Source: an uncultured Christensenella sp. (GTDB taxonomy: Bacteria; Bacillota; Clostridia; Christensenellales; Borkfalkiaceae). From it: DNA of 61,626 bases. The notes beneath the pieces were generated by a model, which worked only from the letters and a program-made list of their open reading frames with translations, was not told the origin of the DNA and searched no databases. Where the stretch lies: assembly GCA_910585685.1 (NCBI GenBank), contig CAJUEO010000010.1:1-61626 (forward strand), written 5' to 3'. The translations under genes were made by a program, and so were the position numbers. Shown piece by piece: positions 37,631-46,751 of this stretch; position 1 is the first letter of the stretch, and the number at the start of each line of letters is the position of its first letter.

Positions 37631-40084
37631 CTATCCGCGCGAAATGTTGTTGATAATAAAGTTAATAAGTTCGATAAGCTCCATATCTCCGACCGCCTTA
37701 TCCGACTGCACGGGGCGCATACTGCTGTCAAGATAGTACAGCTTGTTGTTGAAAAACTCGGGCTTATCTATTACAAGCACGCCTATTTCGTGAAGCTGCC
37801 TGAGCGTTGAGTGCGACATATTTTTTGAAACGTTGTCCATCATTGCGGCAAGGTTGTTTACGGTATATACCTTTTCGCTATCTTCGTTATACAGCAAAAT
37901 TTGCCATACGCCGTTTGCCTCTCCGTAAGTATAGTACTCTCCGCTAAGTGCCGCAAACTGCTGCGCCGTAATTTTGCCGAGCGCATTGCCGGGAATATTT
38001 ACGAGGGTAAACTTTTCCGAGCCGTCCTCTTCAACGGTTCTTGTATAGTAGACGTAGCTTTCGTTAAACGCAATTTGGGTGTTGGGGTCGGTTACGACGG
38101 ATACCGCTTGTTTTCTTACTCCGTCCGCATAGACGGCGTTGCCGCTTTCGTCCTCACCCGTCTTTACCTTATAAATTTCTTTGGCGTAAAGCTCGTTTAT
38201 ATTGAGCGTGTTTATTACCTCGGGCAAGGTTTCAAGCGTTGCGTCCTTTATGCCAGAAAGCAACAAATTGTCCTCGTCTATTTCCAGAATGTCGCTCATC
38301 TTCAAAGTGTTTATCTTTGTAGGCAGCTCTGAAAGCGGCGTGTCTTTGAGATTTGATAAAAGCTTGTTGTCGTCCGCATTTGTCAAAACGTCACCTATTG
38401 TCAAGGTGTTTATAGCTTCGCTGACGTTGTCGAGCGTATAGCCGCTCAGCTTCTTTAACACGGGGTCGTCGGTTTCACCGATAAACTCACCCAGCGTAAG
38501 TTTTTTTGTAACGGTGCTTATTCTGTCGGAAAGCTGTTGTACGTTTGCGCAAGGAATTTCTATGCGCGCGCCGTTCTCCTGATAATAGCAGGAGGTTATA
38601 AGCACGTTTTCCCCTTCGGTTGAAGTTTGAATAAAGCAGTCCACCTCGCGCAAAGCGCCGCCGTCCGCTATTTCGTATTTTGCTGTATAGACGCCGTCCG
38701 TCTGTTTGATACCGTAAACGCCGTAGCCGAGATAGGATAAAATTGCGTCGGTTGCCTTAATATCTACAAAGTCGGCAAGAGTAATGTCGTTGAGCACTTC
38801 GTCGACGCCGAAGCCGTCCATAAGGTTGCCTATTGTTACCGAATTGACTTCGACCTTGTTTTGTCCGTCGATATAATATGCGCTTTCTATTATCAAATCT
38901 CCCGAGTTGTTCTGCTCGGTATTTATATAAACCGCAACCTCGCTTTCGTCTACGGTGTATTTGCCTATGTGCGTGTAGTCCTCTCCGGGCTGTGCGGCTA
39001 TGTCCTTAATTTTCCAGACGAGGTTTGCCATAATAGAGTCGTCAACTTTGGTTTTGACGACGTCTCCGAGGTACAATCCGTTTAAAATTGCTTCGAAGTC
39101 GACGCCCTCGTTCATAAGATTTCCAAGCGAAATTTCCCCGAAAACTTTTTCGGCAAGCTCGTTGCTTTCGCTCAAAAGTTCGGTGAGATAGATGTTGTCG
39201 AGCATATCGAACTGACCGTCACCCAAAGCGCCGACAGTGATTGGCGTAACCACCACGCGCTCGTCACCGTTCATATAATAATAGCCAGTAAGTTTGGCAT
39301 ATTCGGGGGTGTACGAAGAATATTGTCCACCGAAATTAGTCTTTGCAACGGGAGGATAATATGTATATCCGTCGTCGGTTATGTACGGCGTGCCGTCGAC
39401 AATGTAATAGTAAAGCCTGTACTCTTCCCCTTTAAGATACAAATTATCGGTGTACTCCGAAGGTATAGGCAAGCCGTCGTCCTTTCTCAAATATGCGCCG
39501 TCGACAAGCTCGAAAGCGTCGTAATACACGGGATACTTTGCCTCTCCGTTTACTACATAGTCCGCCTCGCTGCCGAGTAAGACGAGCGATATAATTTTAT
39601 TTTCCACAAGTCCCGACATACCTAAATTGCCGAACAAGACGGCAGGCTGAATGTCGTAAACTTTTGTCTTGACGAACTCTTCCAAGCCCGAAAACTTAAC
39701 TTCCAGAAGCTCGCTGCGCTCCATGGGGATAAAGCCGTTTATTGTTGTGTGGAGCTGGTCTACCATATCTTTTACGGCAGGCAAAAGCTTTTCCACTTCT
39801 CCTACGGACAAGTTTTCGGGGTCACCCGTAAATTGCATAACCTTGTCAAACAAGTCCAAAAGGCTTTTCGCGCCGCCCGACTCCAAATCGGTATTTATGT
39901 ATATGTAGTTGCCGTTTTTGTCCTTGTTCTCCAACCCGGCAAGCTTTAACGCCGAGTCAACGTCGGTAGTAAGCGCGTAATATCCTACTCCTGCCACTAT
40001 TCCGACTAAAAGTATCATTCCTAATATTATTCCGAGTAAAAAAGACAGAATTGAAAAACCCTTTCTTCTTGTAGTATTTGCCAT
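37631..40084 (-). CDS. Large membrane-anchored extracytoplasmic protein with helical repeats
   Basis: I do not recognise a named family. The 817-residue protein has a short cytoplasmic tail MANTTRRKGFS and one long hydrophobic helix (about 11-36, LSFLLGIILGMILLVGIVAGVGYYAL), then an outward-facing region. The middle has tyrosine-rich beta text. Residues about 520-640 contain repeats of about 37 residues with the pattern INTLxxxDxLxxxxDNxLLSxLKDxxLxxLPxx. It has the same one-helix anchor layout as the giant protein at 17840-24565. Its promoter lies inside the 3' end of cca. GAGG precedes the ATG. Confidence 0.7.
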   Translation of the reverse strand: MANTTRRKGFSILSFLLGIILGMILLVGIVAGVGYYALTTDVDSALKLAGLENKDKNGNYIYINTDLESGGAKSLLDLFDKVMQFTGDPENLSVGEVEKLLPAVKDMVDQLHTTINGFIPMERSELLEVKFSGLEEFVKTKVYDIQPAVLFGNLGMSGLVENKIISLVLLGSEADYVVNGEAKYPVYYDAFELVDGAYLRKDDGLPIPSEYTDNLYLKGEEYRLYYYIVDGTPYITDDGYTYYPPVAKTNFGGQYSSYTPEYAKLTGYYYMNGDERVVVTPITVGALGDGQFDMLDNIYLTELLSESNELAEKVFGEISLGNLMNEGVDFEAILNGLYLGDVVKTKVDDSIMANLVWKIKDIAAQPGEDYTHIGKYTVDESEVAVYINTEQNNSGDLIIESAYYIDGQNKVEVNSVTIGNLMDGFGVDEVLNDITLADFVDIKATDAILSYLGYGVYGIKQTDGVYTAKYEIADGGALREVDCFIQTSTEGENVLITSCYYQENGARIEIPCANVQQLSDRISTVTKKLTLGEFIGETDDPVLKKLSGYTLDNVSEAINTLTIGDVLTNADDNKLLSNLKDTPLSELPTKINTLKMSDILEIDEDNLLLSGIKDATLETLPEVINTLNINELYAKEIYKVKTGEDESGNAVYADGVRKQAVSVVTDPNTQIAFNESYVYYTRTVEEDGSEKFTLVNIPGNALGKITAQQFAALSGEYYTYGEANGVWQILLYNEDSEKVYTVNNLAAMMDNVSKNMSHSTLRQLHEIGVLVIDKPEFFNNKLYYLDSSMRPVQSDKAVGDMELIELINFIINNISRG

Positions 40085-40127
40085 AATTTACCTCGCTTTT
40101 TCCGTCAAACGGAAAGTTTACGACAAT

Positions 40128-40156
40128 ATTATATTATATAATGCTTTTAAATGCAA
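40128..40156 (-). promoter_or_regulatory. Promoter for the 817-residue membrane protein gene
   Basis: On the minus strand TTGCAT (40156-40151), 17 nt, TATAAT (40133-40128), partly inside the cca coding sequence. Confidence 0.6.
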
Positions 40157-41489
40157 CCTTCTGCGCGTAATTTAACAGCGCTTCTCGCTGGTTTTTAATG
40201 GCATTGATACAGCATTCCATAAGCAATAAATCAAGTACCTTGCCAACCTGCGCGGGCGGACAGCCGCACTCTATCAAATCGTTTCCGCGAATATTCAACT
40301 GTTTTACAGTCAAAGGAACGCCCTCGCTCTTCATCTTTTGCAAAACTTCTGTCATCTTTTTGACCGACGGCGCAACCGACAAATCGTCGCGACAAGCGGA
40401 ATAGTCTGCCTGTTTCAACAGCATAAGCGCGTCGAAATATTGCAGATTTTTAACTATAAATCTTCGCACTTTGTTCTCTTTCGCGTCGCAACGCAAATCG
40501 TACATATGCAGCTTTGTAAGCACCGTCACGGTTTCGGCAAGTTTTTTGGGAACGCGTAAACGGGCACATATTACGGGGGTAATTGCGGCGCCCTCGGTTT
40601 CGTGAGCATAAAAATTGCCGTTTTTAACCATACAGTACGGCTTACCTACGTCGTGCAAAAGCGCGGCAAGGCGTATGCTTGCGTCCGCATACAAAACCGT
40701 TTTAAAGGAATGTTCCAACACGTCGTATGCGTGAATGTCCGAGCGCTGGCTCATTCCGCGCCCCAAAGTAAGCTCGGGAATAATTTGGTCAAGGACGCCT
40801 ATTTCGTCCAAAATTTTTAATCCCCTATACTGTGCGCCCTCTATTCCGTAGCGTGAATCCGCCTGCAAAACAGCCGAAAGTTCGGCATATATGCGCTCCT
40901 TTGAAATATCTGCAATGAGTTTTGCATTATTTTTTGCGCCGCTTATACACTCGGCAGAGGGGGTAAATCCCGTCTGTGCGGCTATTCGTGCAAGGCGCAT
41001 AAGACGAAGCCCGTCCTCACCGAAGACCTTGTCGGAATTGTCGACGCAGTTTAAAATTTTACCCTCGATATCCCGTATTCCGCCGAGCGGGTCGACAAAT
41101 TGCCCCCCATATATGTCGTAGTAAACGGCGTTACACCTAAAATCGCGCCGCTTTGCGTCAAGCGTTATGTCCTTTGTAAAATAGGTGTTTACCGGTCTGT
41201 GTACACCTCTCACATATTCGTCCGAACGGAAACAGGTAAATTCGTAGTCCTCTCCCGAACACGACAGTTTTACCGTGCCCGTATTTTTATAAACGCTATC
41301 TATTCTGAATCCGGCAGCCTTTGCGCGAGAGGCAAAGTCATCGGCGTCAGCCGAAGCGCAGATGTCGTTATCGAATTTATGCGCGTCGAGTTTGGCAATA
41401 AAGTCGCGCACTCTTCCCCCCACTAAATAGAGAGGGTATGGGCAACTTTCGGCAAGGCGCAAGAGGTTTTCGCTTAAATTTAATTTCAT
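40134..41489 (-). CDS. cca: CCA tRNA nucleotidyltransferase with HD domain
   Basis: Class II nucleotidyltransferase that adds or repairs the tRNA 3' CCA end. From the ATG at 41489 it has 451 residues. The head has LYLVGGRVRDFI and the DNDIC metal site. The RRDFRCNAVYYDIYGGQFVDPLGG motif and RLMRLARIAAQTGF neck segment are typical. An HD domain (LAALLHDVGKPYC, near 255) follows, as in many Clostridia. The frame stays open to 41516, but the promoter (41499-41527) ends nine bases before the 41489 ATG. Transcription would therefore begin at or beside that codon. Confidence 0.93.
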   Translation of the reverse strand: MKLNLSENLLRLAESCPYPLYLVGGRVRDFIAKLDAHKFDNDICASADADDFASRAKAAGFRIDSVYKNTGTVKLSCSGEDYEFTCFRSDEYVRGVHRPVNTYFTKDITLDAKRRDFRCNAVYYDIYGGQFVDPLGGIRDIEGKILNCVDNSDKVFGEDGLRLMRLARIAAQTGFTPSAECISGAKNNAKLIADISKERIYAELSAVLQADSRYGIEGAQYRGLKILDEIGVLDQIIPELTLGRGMSQRSDIHAYDVLEHSFKTVLYADASIRLAALLHDVGKPYCMVKNGNFYAHETEGAAITPVICARLRVPKKLAETVTVLTKLHMYDLRCDAKENKVRRFIVKNLQYFDALMLLKQADYSACRDDLSVAPSVKKMTEVLQKMKSEGVPLTVKQLNIRGNDLIECGCPPAQVGKVLDLLLMECCINAIKNQREALLNYAQKVAFKSII

Positions 41490-41498
41490 AGCAAAATC

Positions 41499-41527
41499 AT
41501 TATAGCAATTTTTCAAAATTATTGCAA
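41499..41527 (-). promoter_or_regulatory. Promoter for cca, sharing its -35 with the divergent gene
   Basis: On the minus strand TTGCAA (41527-41522), 17 nt, TATAAT (41504-41499), nine bases before the ATG. TTGCAA is self-complementary, and the same six bases serve as -35 for the plus-strand promoter. Confidence 0.75.
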
Positions 41528-41550
41528 TTATAAATTATTTATTGTATAAT
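41522..41550 (+). promoter_or_regulatory. Promoter for the lipid kinase gene, sharing its -35 with cca
   Basis: TTGCAA (41522-41527), exactly 17 nt, TATAAT (41545-41550). The leader to the GTG at 41581 is about 24 nt. Confidence 0.75.
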
Positions 41551-41580
41551 ATTTGTAAGAGAGATATACGGAGTGTTATC

Positions 41581-42456
41581 GTGCATTACATTATTGCAAA
41601 CGAAACTCGTTTAAAAGGTAAGGGAAGAAAAATACTTGAAGCCGTAAAAGGCGTATTTGACAGGGCGGAAATTGCTTACAAGGTGCTTTTGACGCACGTC
41701 AAGGGTGACGCTAAAAAAATTGCCGAGGAGGTTACCGCGGACGGAAACGAGAACACGCTTGTTGCAATGGGCGGTGACGGAACGCTTCACGACATTATAA
41801 ACGGGTTTAAAGATTTTGAAAAGTGCTCGCTGGGGCTTGTACCTATCGGCACGGGCAACGACTTTGCAAGCTGCGCCAAAATACCGACGAATGCGGTAAA
41901 AGCCGCCGAGCTGATTGCATACGGTAAGCCGAGACGAATCGATTTTATAGAACTTTCGTCAGGCTTGCGCTCGATTAATTCCGTGGGAATGGGTATCGAC
42001 GTAGACGTTTTAAAGCGGACGTACAGCGGCAACAAGCTCGGCAAGGGCAAATATTTGCGCTCGTTAATCTCTTCGCTTATTCATTTTAAAAGCTGTAATT
42101 TTACCGTGCGCTACGACGGCAAAGAGGAAAAGCATTACGGACTTATTGCGGCTTGCGGAAACGGAAAGTTTCTCGGCGGCGGTATAAATTTATTCCCCGA
42201 AGCGGAAATAGACGACGGATTTTTGGACCTTATTATTGTAGACTACATATCGAAGCCCAAAATTATTTCGGCGTTTATCAAGCTTATGCGCGGCAAAGTT
42301 GCAAAAGTAAAAAACGTGACTTTCGTCAAAACAAAGGCTGCGACGTTTATTCACGAGGACGAAAACTATACCATTCAAGCCGAGGGAGAACTCTATGATA
42401 ACGTTCCCCTCGAAGCAAAAATTGTTGAAAACAAACTTAAATTCTATCTTCCTTAA
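41581..42456 (+). CDS. Diacylglycerol kinase family lipid kinase
   Basis: The 291-residue DagK/YegS-type protein acts on diacylglycerol or a related lipid at the inner membrane face. The ATP-site motif AMGGDGTLHDIING is near residue 61, GTGNDFA near 91, and GMGIDVDVLKRT and GNGKFLGGGINLFPEAEIDDG further on. I take the GTG at 41581 because GGAG lies seven bases upstream and homologs begin this way. A TTG at 41542 would overlap the -10 box. The SpoIIE-type gene starts three bases after the stop. Confidence 0.9.
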   Translation: MHYIIANETRLKGKGRKILEAVKGVFDRAEIAYKVLLTHVKGDAKKIAEEVTADGNENTLVAMGGDGTLHDIINGFKDFEKCSLGLVPIGTGNDFASCAKIPTNAVKAAELIAYGKPRRIDFIELSSGLRSINSVGMGIDVDVLKRTYSGNKLGKGKYLRSLISSLIHFKSCNFTVRYDGKEEKHYGLIAACGNGKFLGGGINLFPEAEIDDGFLDLIIVDYISKPKIISAFIKLMRGKVAKVKNVTFVKTKAATFIHEDENYTIQAEGELYDNVPLEAKIVENKLKFYLP

Positions 42457-42459
42457 AAT

Positions 42460-43530
42460 ATGACCGATAAGTATTTACGGCGCGTTATCGACAACGTTAA
42501 GACGGCTGTCATAGTGTGCGACCAAAATTTAAAGACGGTTTTATACAACCGCGCGTTTAAAACGCTTTTCCCCTCGGGCGGACAAAAGGGCAAGCTCGGG
42601 GTTATTACGTCGTGCGCGGAAAACGTTAAAAAATGCGGTGACGCCGACGGTTGCCGCGGCTGTGCGCTTTCGGGCGCGTTCGAGGACGCGTTTTTGTCGA
42701 ACAAGGAAGTCAGCAGAAGAATTTTTCAAAAGGTCAAAAGCGGAGACAGCGTTCACGAGGTAGCGTACTCCATTACCGTTACTCCTCTCGGCGGCGGACT
42801 TTGTATGGGCACTGTCGACGACGCGTTCGAGCTTGAAATCTCGCGCGAGTTGCAGACCGCCAAAAATATACAGCAAAGGCTTTTGCCCGTAGGAAAGTGG
42901 GCAGGCAGCAAAAAATACTCGTATATGTATGTGCCCTGCCGCGAAATCGGCGGGGATTTACCCGACGTTTACACCGTCGACAACGACGCCTGCGGAGTAA
43001 TTGCGGACGTGTCGGGCAAGGGTATTTCCGCAGGTATGCTGTCGGCATTCGTAAAGGCGGCTTACGACAAAAAGGCGGCTTCACCCTCGCTTGCGATAAG
43101 CAATTTGAGCGCGAAGTTCCGCGAACTTAACTTAGACGAAAGAAATTATGTAACGGTTGCCGCCGTAAGAATAGGGGAACAGCACATTACCTATTCTATG
43201 GCAGGGCACAACGTGCCTCTGCTTTTAAAGACGGGCAACGGAATTACGCGTATAATGCTCAACTCCCCTCCCGTTTCGGGCTGGTTTGACAACCCCTCGT
43301 ACTTCGACGACACGATACCGTACAGACACGGGGATATTCTGGTGCTTTTGACCGACGGCGTGACCGAGTGCAAGAACGATAGAGGAGAAATGTTCGGAGA
43401 GGACAAAGTTGTGAGAACGCTTTCCTACTCGCGCACTGCGGACGACTTTATAAAAAACCTTGAAAAAAATCTTAAAACTTTCAGTAAGGATTTAAACGAC
43501 GATATTACCGCAATAGCGTTTGATTTATAA
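42460..43530 (+). CDS. SpoIIE/RsbU-type serine phosphatase with cysteine-rich PAS-like sensor
   Basis: The protein has 356 residues. Residues 1 to about 125 look like a PAS domain (VIDNVKTAVIVCDQNLKTVLYN). They contain four cysteines, C52, C59, C65 and C68, spaced C-x6-C-x5-C-x2-C, that could hold a metal or iron-sulfur centre. Residues about 135-356 are a PPM/SpoIIE phosphatase: REIGGDLPDVYTV, the CGVIADVSGKGISAGM metal-site segment, YSMAGHNVPLLL, LVLLTDGVTEC and the final DDITAIAFDL. Such proteins dephosphorylate anti-anti-sigma factors; no Rsb or SpoIIA partner is nearby. It is co-transcribed with the lipid kinase. Confidence 0.85.
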   Translation: MTDKYLRRVIDNVKTAVIVCDQNLKTVLYNRAFKTLFPSGGQKGKLGVITSCAENVKKCGDADGCRGCALSGAFEDAFLSNKEVSRRIFQKVKSGDSVHEVAYSITVTPLGGGLCMGTVDDAFELEISRELQTAKNIQQRLLPVGKWAGSKKYSYMYVPCREIGGDLPDVYTVDNDACGVIADVSGKGISAGMLSAFVKAAYDKKAASPSLAISNLSAKFRELNLDERNYVTVAAVRIGEQHITYSMAGHNVPLLLKTGNGITRIMLNSPPVSGWFDNPSYFDDTIPYRHGDILVLLTDGVTECKNDRGEMFGEDKVVRTLSYSRTADDFIKNLEKNLKTFSKDLNDDITAIAFDL

Positions 43531-43540
43531 ACTACTCGAA

Positions 43541-43577
43541 AAAACACGGCAATTCTATTTTGGAATTGCCGTGTTTT
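43541..43577. terminator. Bidirectional terminator
   Basis: Perfect 15-bp stem (43541-43555 with 43563-43577), between the convergent phosphatase and response-regulator genes. Confidence 0.9.
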
Positions 43578-44216
43578 TTATATCAAGCTTTTAATTTTTT
43601 CAACCGCCGAATTGCGCCCCTCCACCCCGAGTTTGAGATAGATTGCGCTTATATAGTTGCGCGCGGTGCCGTCGGAGAGCTTTAACGCGGAAGCAATTTG
43701 TCTGTTCGTAAATCCGTCGTAGAGCATAAGCGCTATTTCGACCTCGCGCTCGGAAAGGTTGAACGCCTTTTTAAGTTTGTATTCCTTGTCGGTGGAAATC
43801 ATAGCCGCGGCGTCGGTTATCTTTTTGGCTATTTTTGCAGGCAAAATTGTGTCTCCTGCGTAGGCGTTTTTAACGGCGTCGATAAGCGCGGTTGAACCTA
43901 TATCCTTTAAAAGATATCCGCTCGCACCGTTATTTATTGCGCTCAGAATATAGTCACTGTCGTCAAACGTAGTTAAAATTACTATTTTAATTCTCTCGTC
44001 AAGCTCCTTAATGCGCTTTGTGGCAACCACGCCGTTCATATTGGGCATACGGATATCCATAAGCACGACGTCGGGCTTCAACTCGACGCAGCAATCCACG
44101 GCACGAACCCCGTCCGAAGCAATGCCCACCACCTGAATTTCGCTTGACGTTTCCAAAACCGAACGAATGCCTTCGGCTAAAATTTGTTGATCGTCGACAA
44201 GTAATACTTTAATCAT
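43578..44216 (-). CDS. NarL/FixJ-type response regulator
   Basis: The 212 residues run from the ATG at 44216 (MIKVLLVDDQQILAEGI). The receiver domain (1 to about 120) has the acidic pair DD, phospho-acceptor in DVVLMDIRMPN, TTFDDS and the conserved lysine in LLKD. A LuxR-type HTH (about 145-212) contains LSEREVEIALMLYDGFTNRQIA. GGAG lies five bases before this ATG; a frame to 44249 is an overlap artefact within the kinase gene. The start overlaps the kinase stop by four bases, so the pair is translationally coupled. Confidence 0.95.
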   Translation of the reverse strand: MIKVLLVDDQQILAEGIRSVLETSSEIQVVGIASDGVRAVDCCVELKPDVVLMDIRMPNMNGVVATKRIKELDERIKIVILTTFDDSDYILSAINNGASGYLLKDIGSTALIDAVKNAYAGDTILPAKIAKKITDAAAMISTDKEYKLKKAFNLSEREVEIALMLYDGFTNRQIASALKLSDGTARNYISAIYLKLGVEGRNSAVEKIKSLI

Positions 44217-45430
44217 GTTTGCTCCTTTATAATAGGCAGAATTATGCACGCTTCAAAGCCTTCGTTCTCTTCGCTTGTAACGCTAAGGCTTCCGCCCAAC
44301 GCTTCAGCCTTTTCTCTAAGCCCCCTCAGCCCGAAGCCCTCGCCTATTTCACCGTTTACTCCGCAGCCGTTGTCCGACACAAGCAACTTTAAGTCCCCTC
44401 CGTCGTTTTTTAACTCGACGTAGAACGCGGTTGCCGCACCGTGACGTATGCCGTTTGACAAAAGCTCTTTTAAACTGTTGACTATAAATCTGTGCGTTTC
44501 TTCTGAGGGGTGCGCCTCGTCCAAAGAGAACCGAGCTTTAACGTCGGTGCCGTCCATGGTTTGTGCAAGAATTTCCTTTATATCTTCGCTAAGAGTTTTA
44601 CTCTGTCCCCTGCCGGCAAGCAGATGAACGCTTTCGCGTATCTGTTCAAGCGCGTTTCGAGCTTGGATATTTGCCGAAACTATGCGCTGTTTTGCCTCGG
44701 TAGGGTTACTGTCTATCAATAATTTTGCCGCCTCGGTCTGCATAATAACAGTTGTCATCGAGTGTCCGACGGTGTCGTGAATGTCCTTTGCTATACGGTT
44801 GCGCTCTTCGTAGACCTTTGTTTTAGTAAGCTCGTCATACGCCTCTTCAAGCCTCGAGCGCGAGTCGTCCGCCTCTTTAAGCGCGGAGGAAAGCTCTATA
44901 TTTGTGTTATAGAATTTCAACAGAAACATCGCCACGATATAGTCGATACCAAGCGCCAAAAGCCCGAAAAGTACGCCCGTAACGCCGTCGAAAGCCGTGG
45001 GATTGGGCGTGCTTATTATATATCCGCAGGTAAACGACGCGGAAAATATAAGACAGCTTACGCCAAACAGAATTGTTCTGTCCTTAAACTTTTCAACGAA
45101 CATATAGCATTGCGTGAGCACGATACAGTATATGGTCGACATAAACGAATTGCCCGTAAGCACGCAAATTGTGAGAATAAGCGCGGAATCGAGCCCGTAA
45201 AAAATCATTTTGGGCACAAACTTTTTTATGACGAAGGTGTTTACAAATTCAAGTACGGACAAAACTACGCAGCAGGCAATCGTCATATAAAACGCAAACT
45301 CGCGCAGTCCGTTGGCGTAGGCTTGCGCGCAAATTACTATCGCAATTACCACAAGCAACGCGACAAGCACCGTTCTTATATATTCAATTATCTTTGGCGA
45401 AGCCAAATCTATTTTGAATTTTCCCTTCAT
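44213..45430 (-). CDS. Sensor histidine kinase (HisKA_3, NarX/DesK-like)
   Basis: The protein has 405 residues. The first 170 contain about six hydrophobic segments (five to six helices) and no large outer sensor domain. A coiled coil near 178-210 leads to the phospho-acceptor histidine in NRIAKDIHDTVGHSMTTV (near 217). The ATPase domain has SNGIRHGAATAF (N-box), SDNGCG and GFGLRGLREKAEALGG. It would phosphorylate the overlapping response regulator. The signal cannot be told from sequence; membrane stress sensing is common for this architecture. Confidence 0.93.
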   Translation of the reverse strand: MKGKFKIDLASPKIIEYIRTVLVALLVVIAIVICAQAYANGLREFAFYMTIACCVVLSVLEFVNTFVIKKFVPKMIFYGLDSALILTICVLTGNSFMSTIYCIVLTQCYMFVEKFKDRTILFGVSCLIFSASFTCGYIISTPNPTAFDGVTGVLFGLLALGIDYIVAMFLLKFYNTNIELSSALKEADDSRSRLEEAYDELTKTKVYEERNRIAKDIHDTVGHSMTTVIMQTEAAKLLIDSNPTEAKQRIVSANIQARNALEQIRESVHLLAGRGQSKTLSEDIKEILAQTMDGTDVKARFSLDEAHPSEETHRFIVNSLKELLSNGIRHGAATAFYVELKNDGGDLKLLVSDNGCGVNGEIGEGFGLRGLREKAEALGGSLSVTSEENEGFEACIILPIIKEQT

Positions 45431-45475
45431 TTGCCCAGCGTCCGTCTGAAAATTTTATTTTTTAGCTTAAAATAA

Positions 45476-45505
45476 TTGTAACACATTTTAAAAAAAGTGT
45501 ATAAT
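45476..45505 (+). promoter_or_regulatory. Promoter for the M20 dipeptidase gene
   Basis: TTGTAA (45476-45481), 18 nt, TATAAT (45500-45505), nine bases before the ATG at 45515. Confidence 0.65.
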
Positions 45506-45514
45506 GTTTTTACT

Positions 45515-46750
45515 ATGATTGACAACATTATTAAAGATTTATCGGAAATTATAAAATTTGACTCTTCGCAGAGCCTACCTTCGCAGGGCGCACCGTTCGG
45601 TATAGGCGCAAAAAAGGCTTTGGATTACTTTTTAAACCTTGCTAAAAGCTTTGGTTTTGAAACGAAAAATTACGACGGGTATGCAGGAGAAGTTATTTTC
45701 GGCAACGGAGAAGAGTTTGCAATTTTGGCGCACCTTGACGTGGTACCTGCCGGTAAAGGCTGGACGCACGACCCGTTCGGCGGAGAAATAGACTATAATT
45801 TAAAGCGCGTTTGGGGCAGGGGCGCAATGGACGACAAGGGGCCTGCCATTATTTCGCTTTACGCGCTGAAAGCGCTTAAAGACGAAGGGTTTACGCCAAA
45901 TAAAAAAATAAAGCTGATTGTAGGCTGCAACGAGGAAAACGGCTGGGGTTGTATAGATTATTACGAAAAACACGCGCATATGCCTGAAACAGGGTTTTCA
46001 CCCGACGCGGATTTCCCCGTAATTTATGCGGAAAAGGGCATTTTGCACCTCAAAATAAATTTTTACGGTAATTTCGGTTTTTCGACTCTTTCGGGCGGAG
46101 AACGTGCAAATATGGTTTGCGACTACTGTGAAACGGACGCGCCGACAGATATCAAAAAGATAGAAAAACTGGGACTTTTCTGCGAGAACGGAAAAATCAG
46201 CGCGCACGGCAAGTCGGCGCACGGCTCCTGCCCCGACGACGGAATAAACGCGATTGCACCCATACTCAAATACTTAGAGCTTGACGACATTTACGAAAAG
46301 CTGTTTAAAAAATGCTACGGACTTAAAGATATGCACGACGAAACGGGATATCTGACTTTTTCACCCAATGTAATAAGCGGAAATAAGGACAAAATTTCTG
46401 TTATTTGCGATATAAGATACCCCTCCACCCACACTTTGGACGAGGTGCTTTGCCGCATTTCGGACGAGTATGAAATTATGTCTGAACAGGCTCCCCTCTA
46501 CAACGACAAAAATTGCTTTTTGATAAAGACGCTTTGCTCGGTTTACAACGAAGTCACGGGCAAAGACGTTCAACCCGTTGCCGTGGGCGGCGGAACTTAT
46601 GCAAGGGCGCTTAAATGCGGCGCCGCGTTCGGGCCCGAAGAAGTTGGAGATGAAAACACCATTCACCAAGCAAACGAGTATATTACCTTTGAAAAGATTG
46701 AAAAGTGCTTCAAAATTTATAAGCTTGCAATCGAAAGATTGACGAGGTAA
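45515..46750 (+). CDS. M20 family dipeptidase (PepV/Sapep type)
   Basis: The 411-residue cytosolic metallopeptidase has zinc-site motifs FAILAHLDVVPAGKGWTHDPF, GRGAMDDKGP, GCNEENGWGC and SPDADFPVIYAEKG, as in Sapep and PepV. It is shorter than classical PepV (about 460), mainly in the lid region, but residues such as SAHGKSAHGSCPDDG and AVGGGTYARAL are kept. It probably cleaves Xaa dipeptides. The frame opens at 45497, but the -10 box covers 45500-45505. The ATG at 45515 is therefore the likely start, on a nearly leaderless mRNA. Confidence 0.88.
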   Translation: MIDNIIKDLSEIIKFDSSQSLPSQGAPFGIGAKKALDYFLNLAKSFGFETKNYDGYAGEVIFGNGEEFAILAHLDVVPAGKGWTHDPFGGEIDYNLKRVWGRGAMDDKGPAIISLYALKALKDEGFTPNKKIKLIVGCNEENGWGCIDYYEKHAHMPETGFSPDADFPVIYAEKGILHLKINFYGNFGFSTLSGGERANMVCDYCETDAPTDIKKIEKLGLFCENGKISAHGKSAHGSCPDDGINAIAPILKYLELDDIYEKLFKKCYGLKDMHDETGYLTFSPNVISGNKDKISVICDIRYPSTHTLDEVLCRISDEYEIMSEQAPLYNDKNCFLIKTLCSVYNEVTGKDVQPVAVGGGTYARALKCGAAFGPEEVGDENTIHQANEYITFEKIEKCFKIYKLAIERLTR

Positions 46751-46751
46751 A

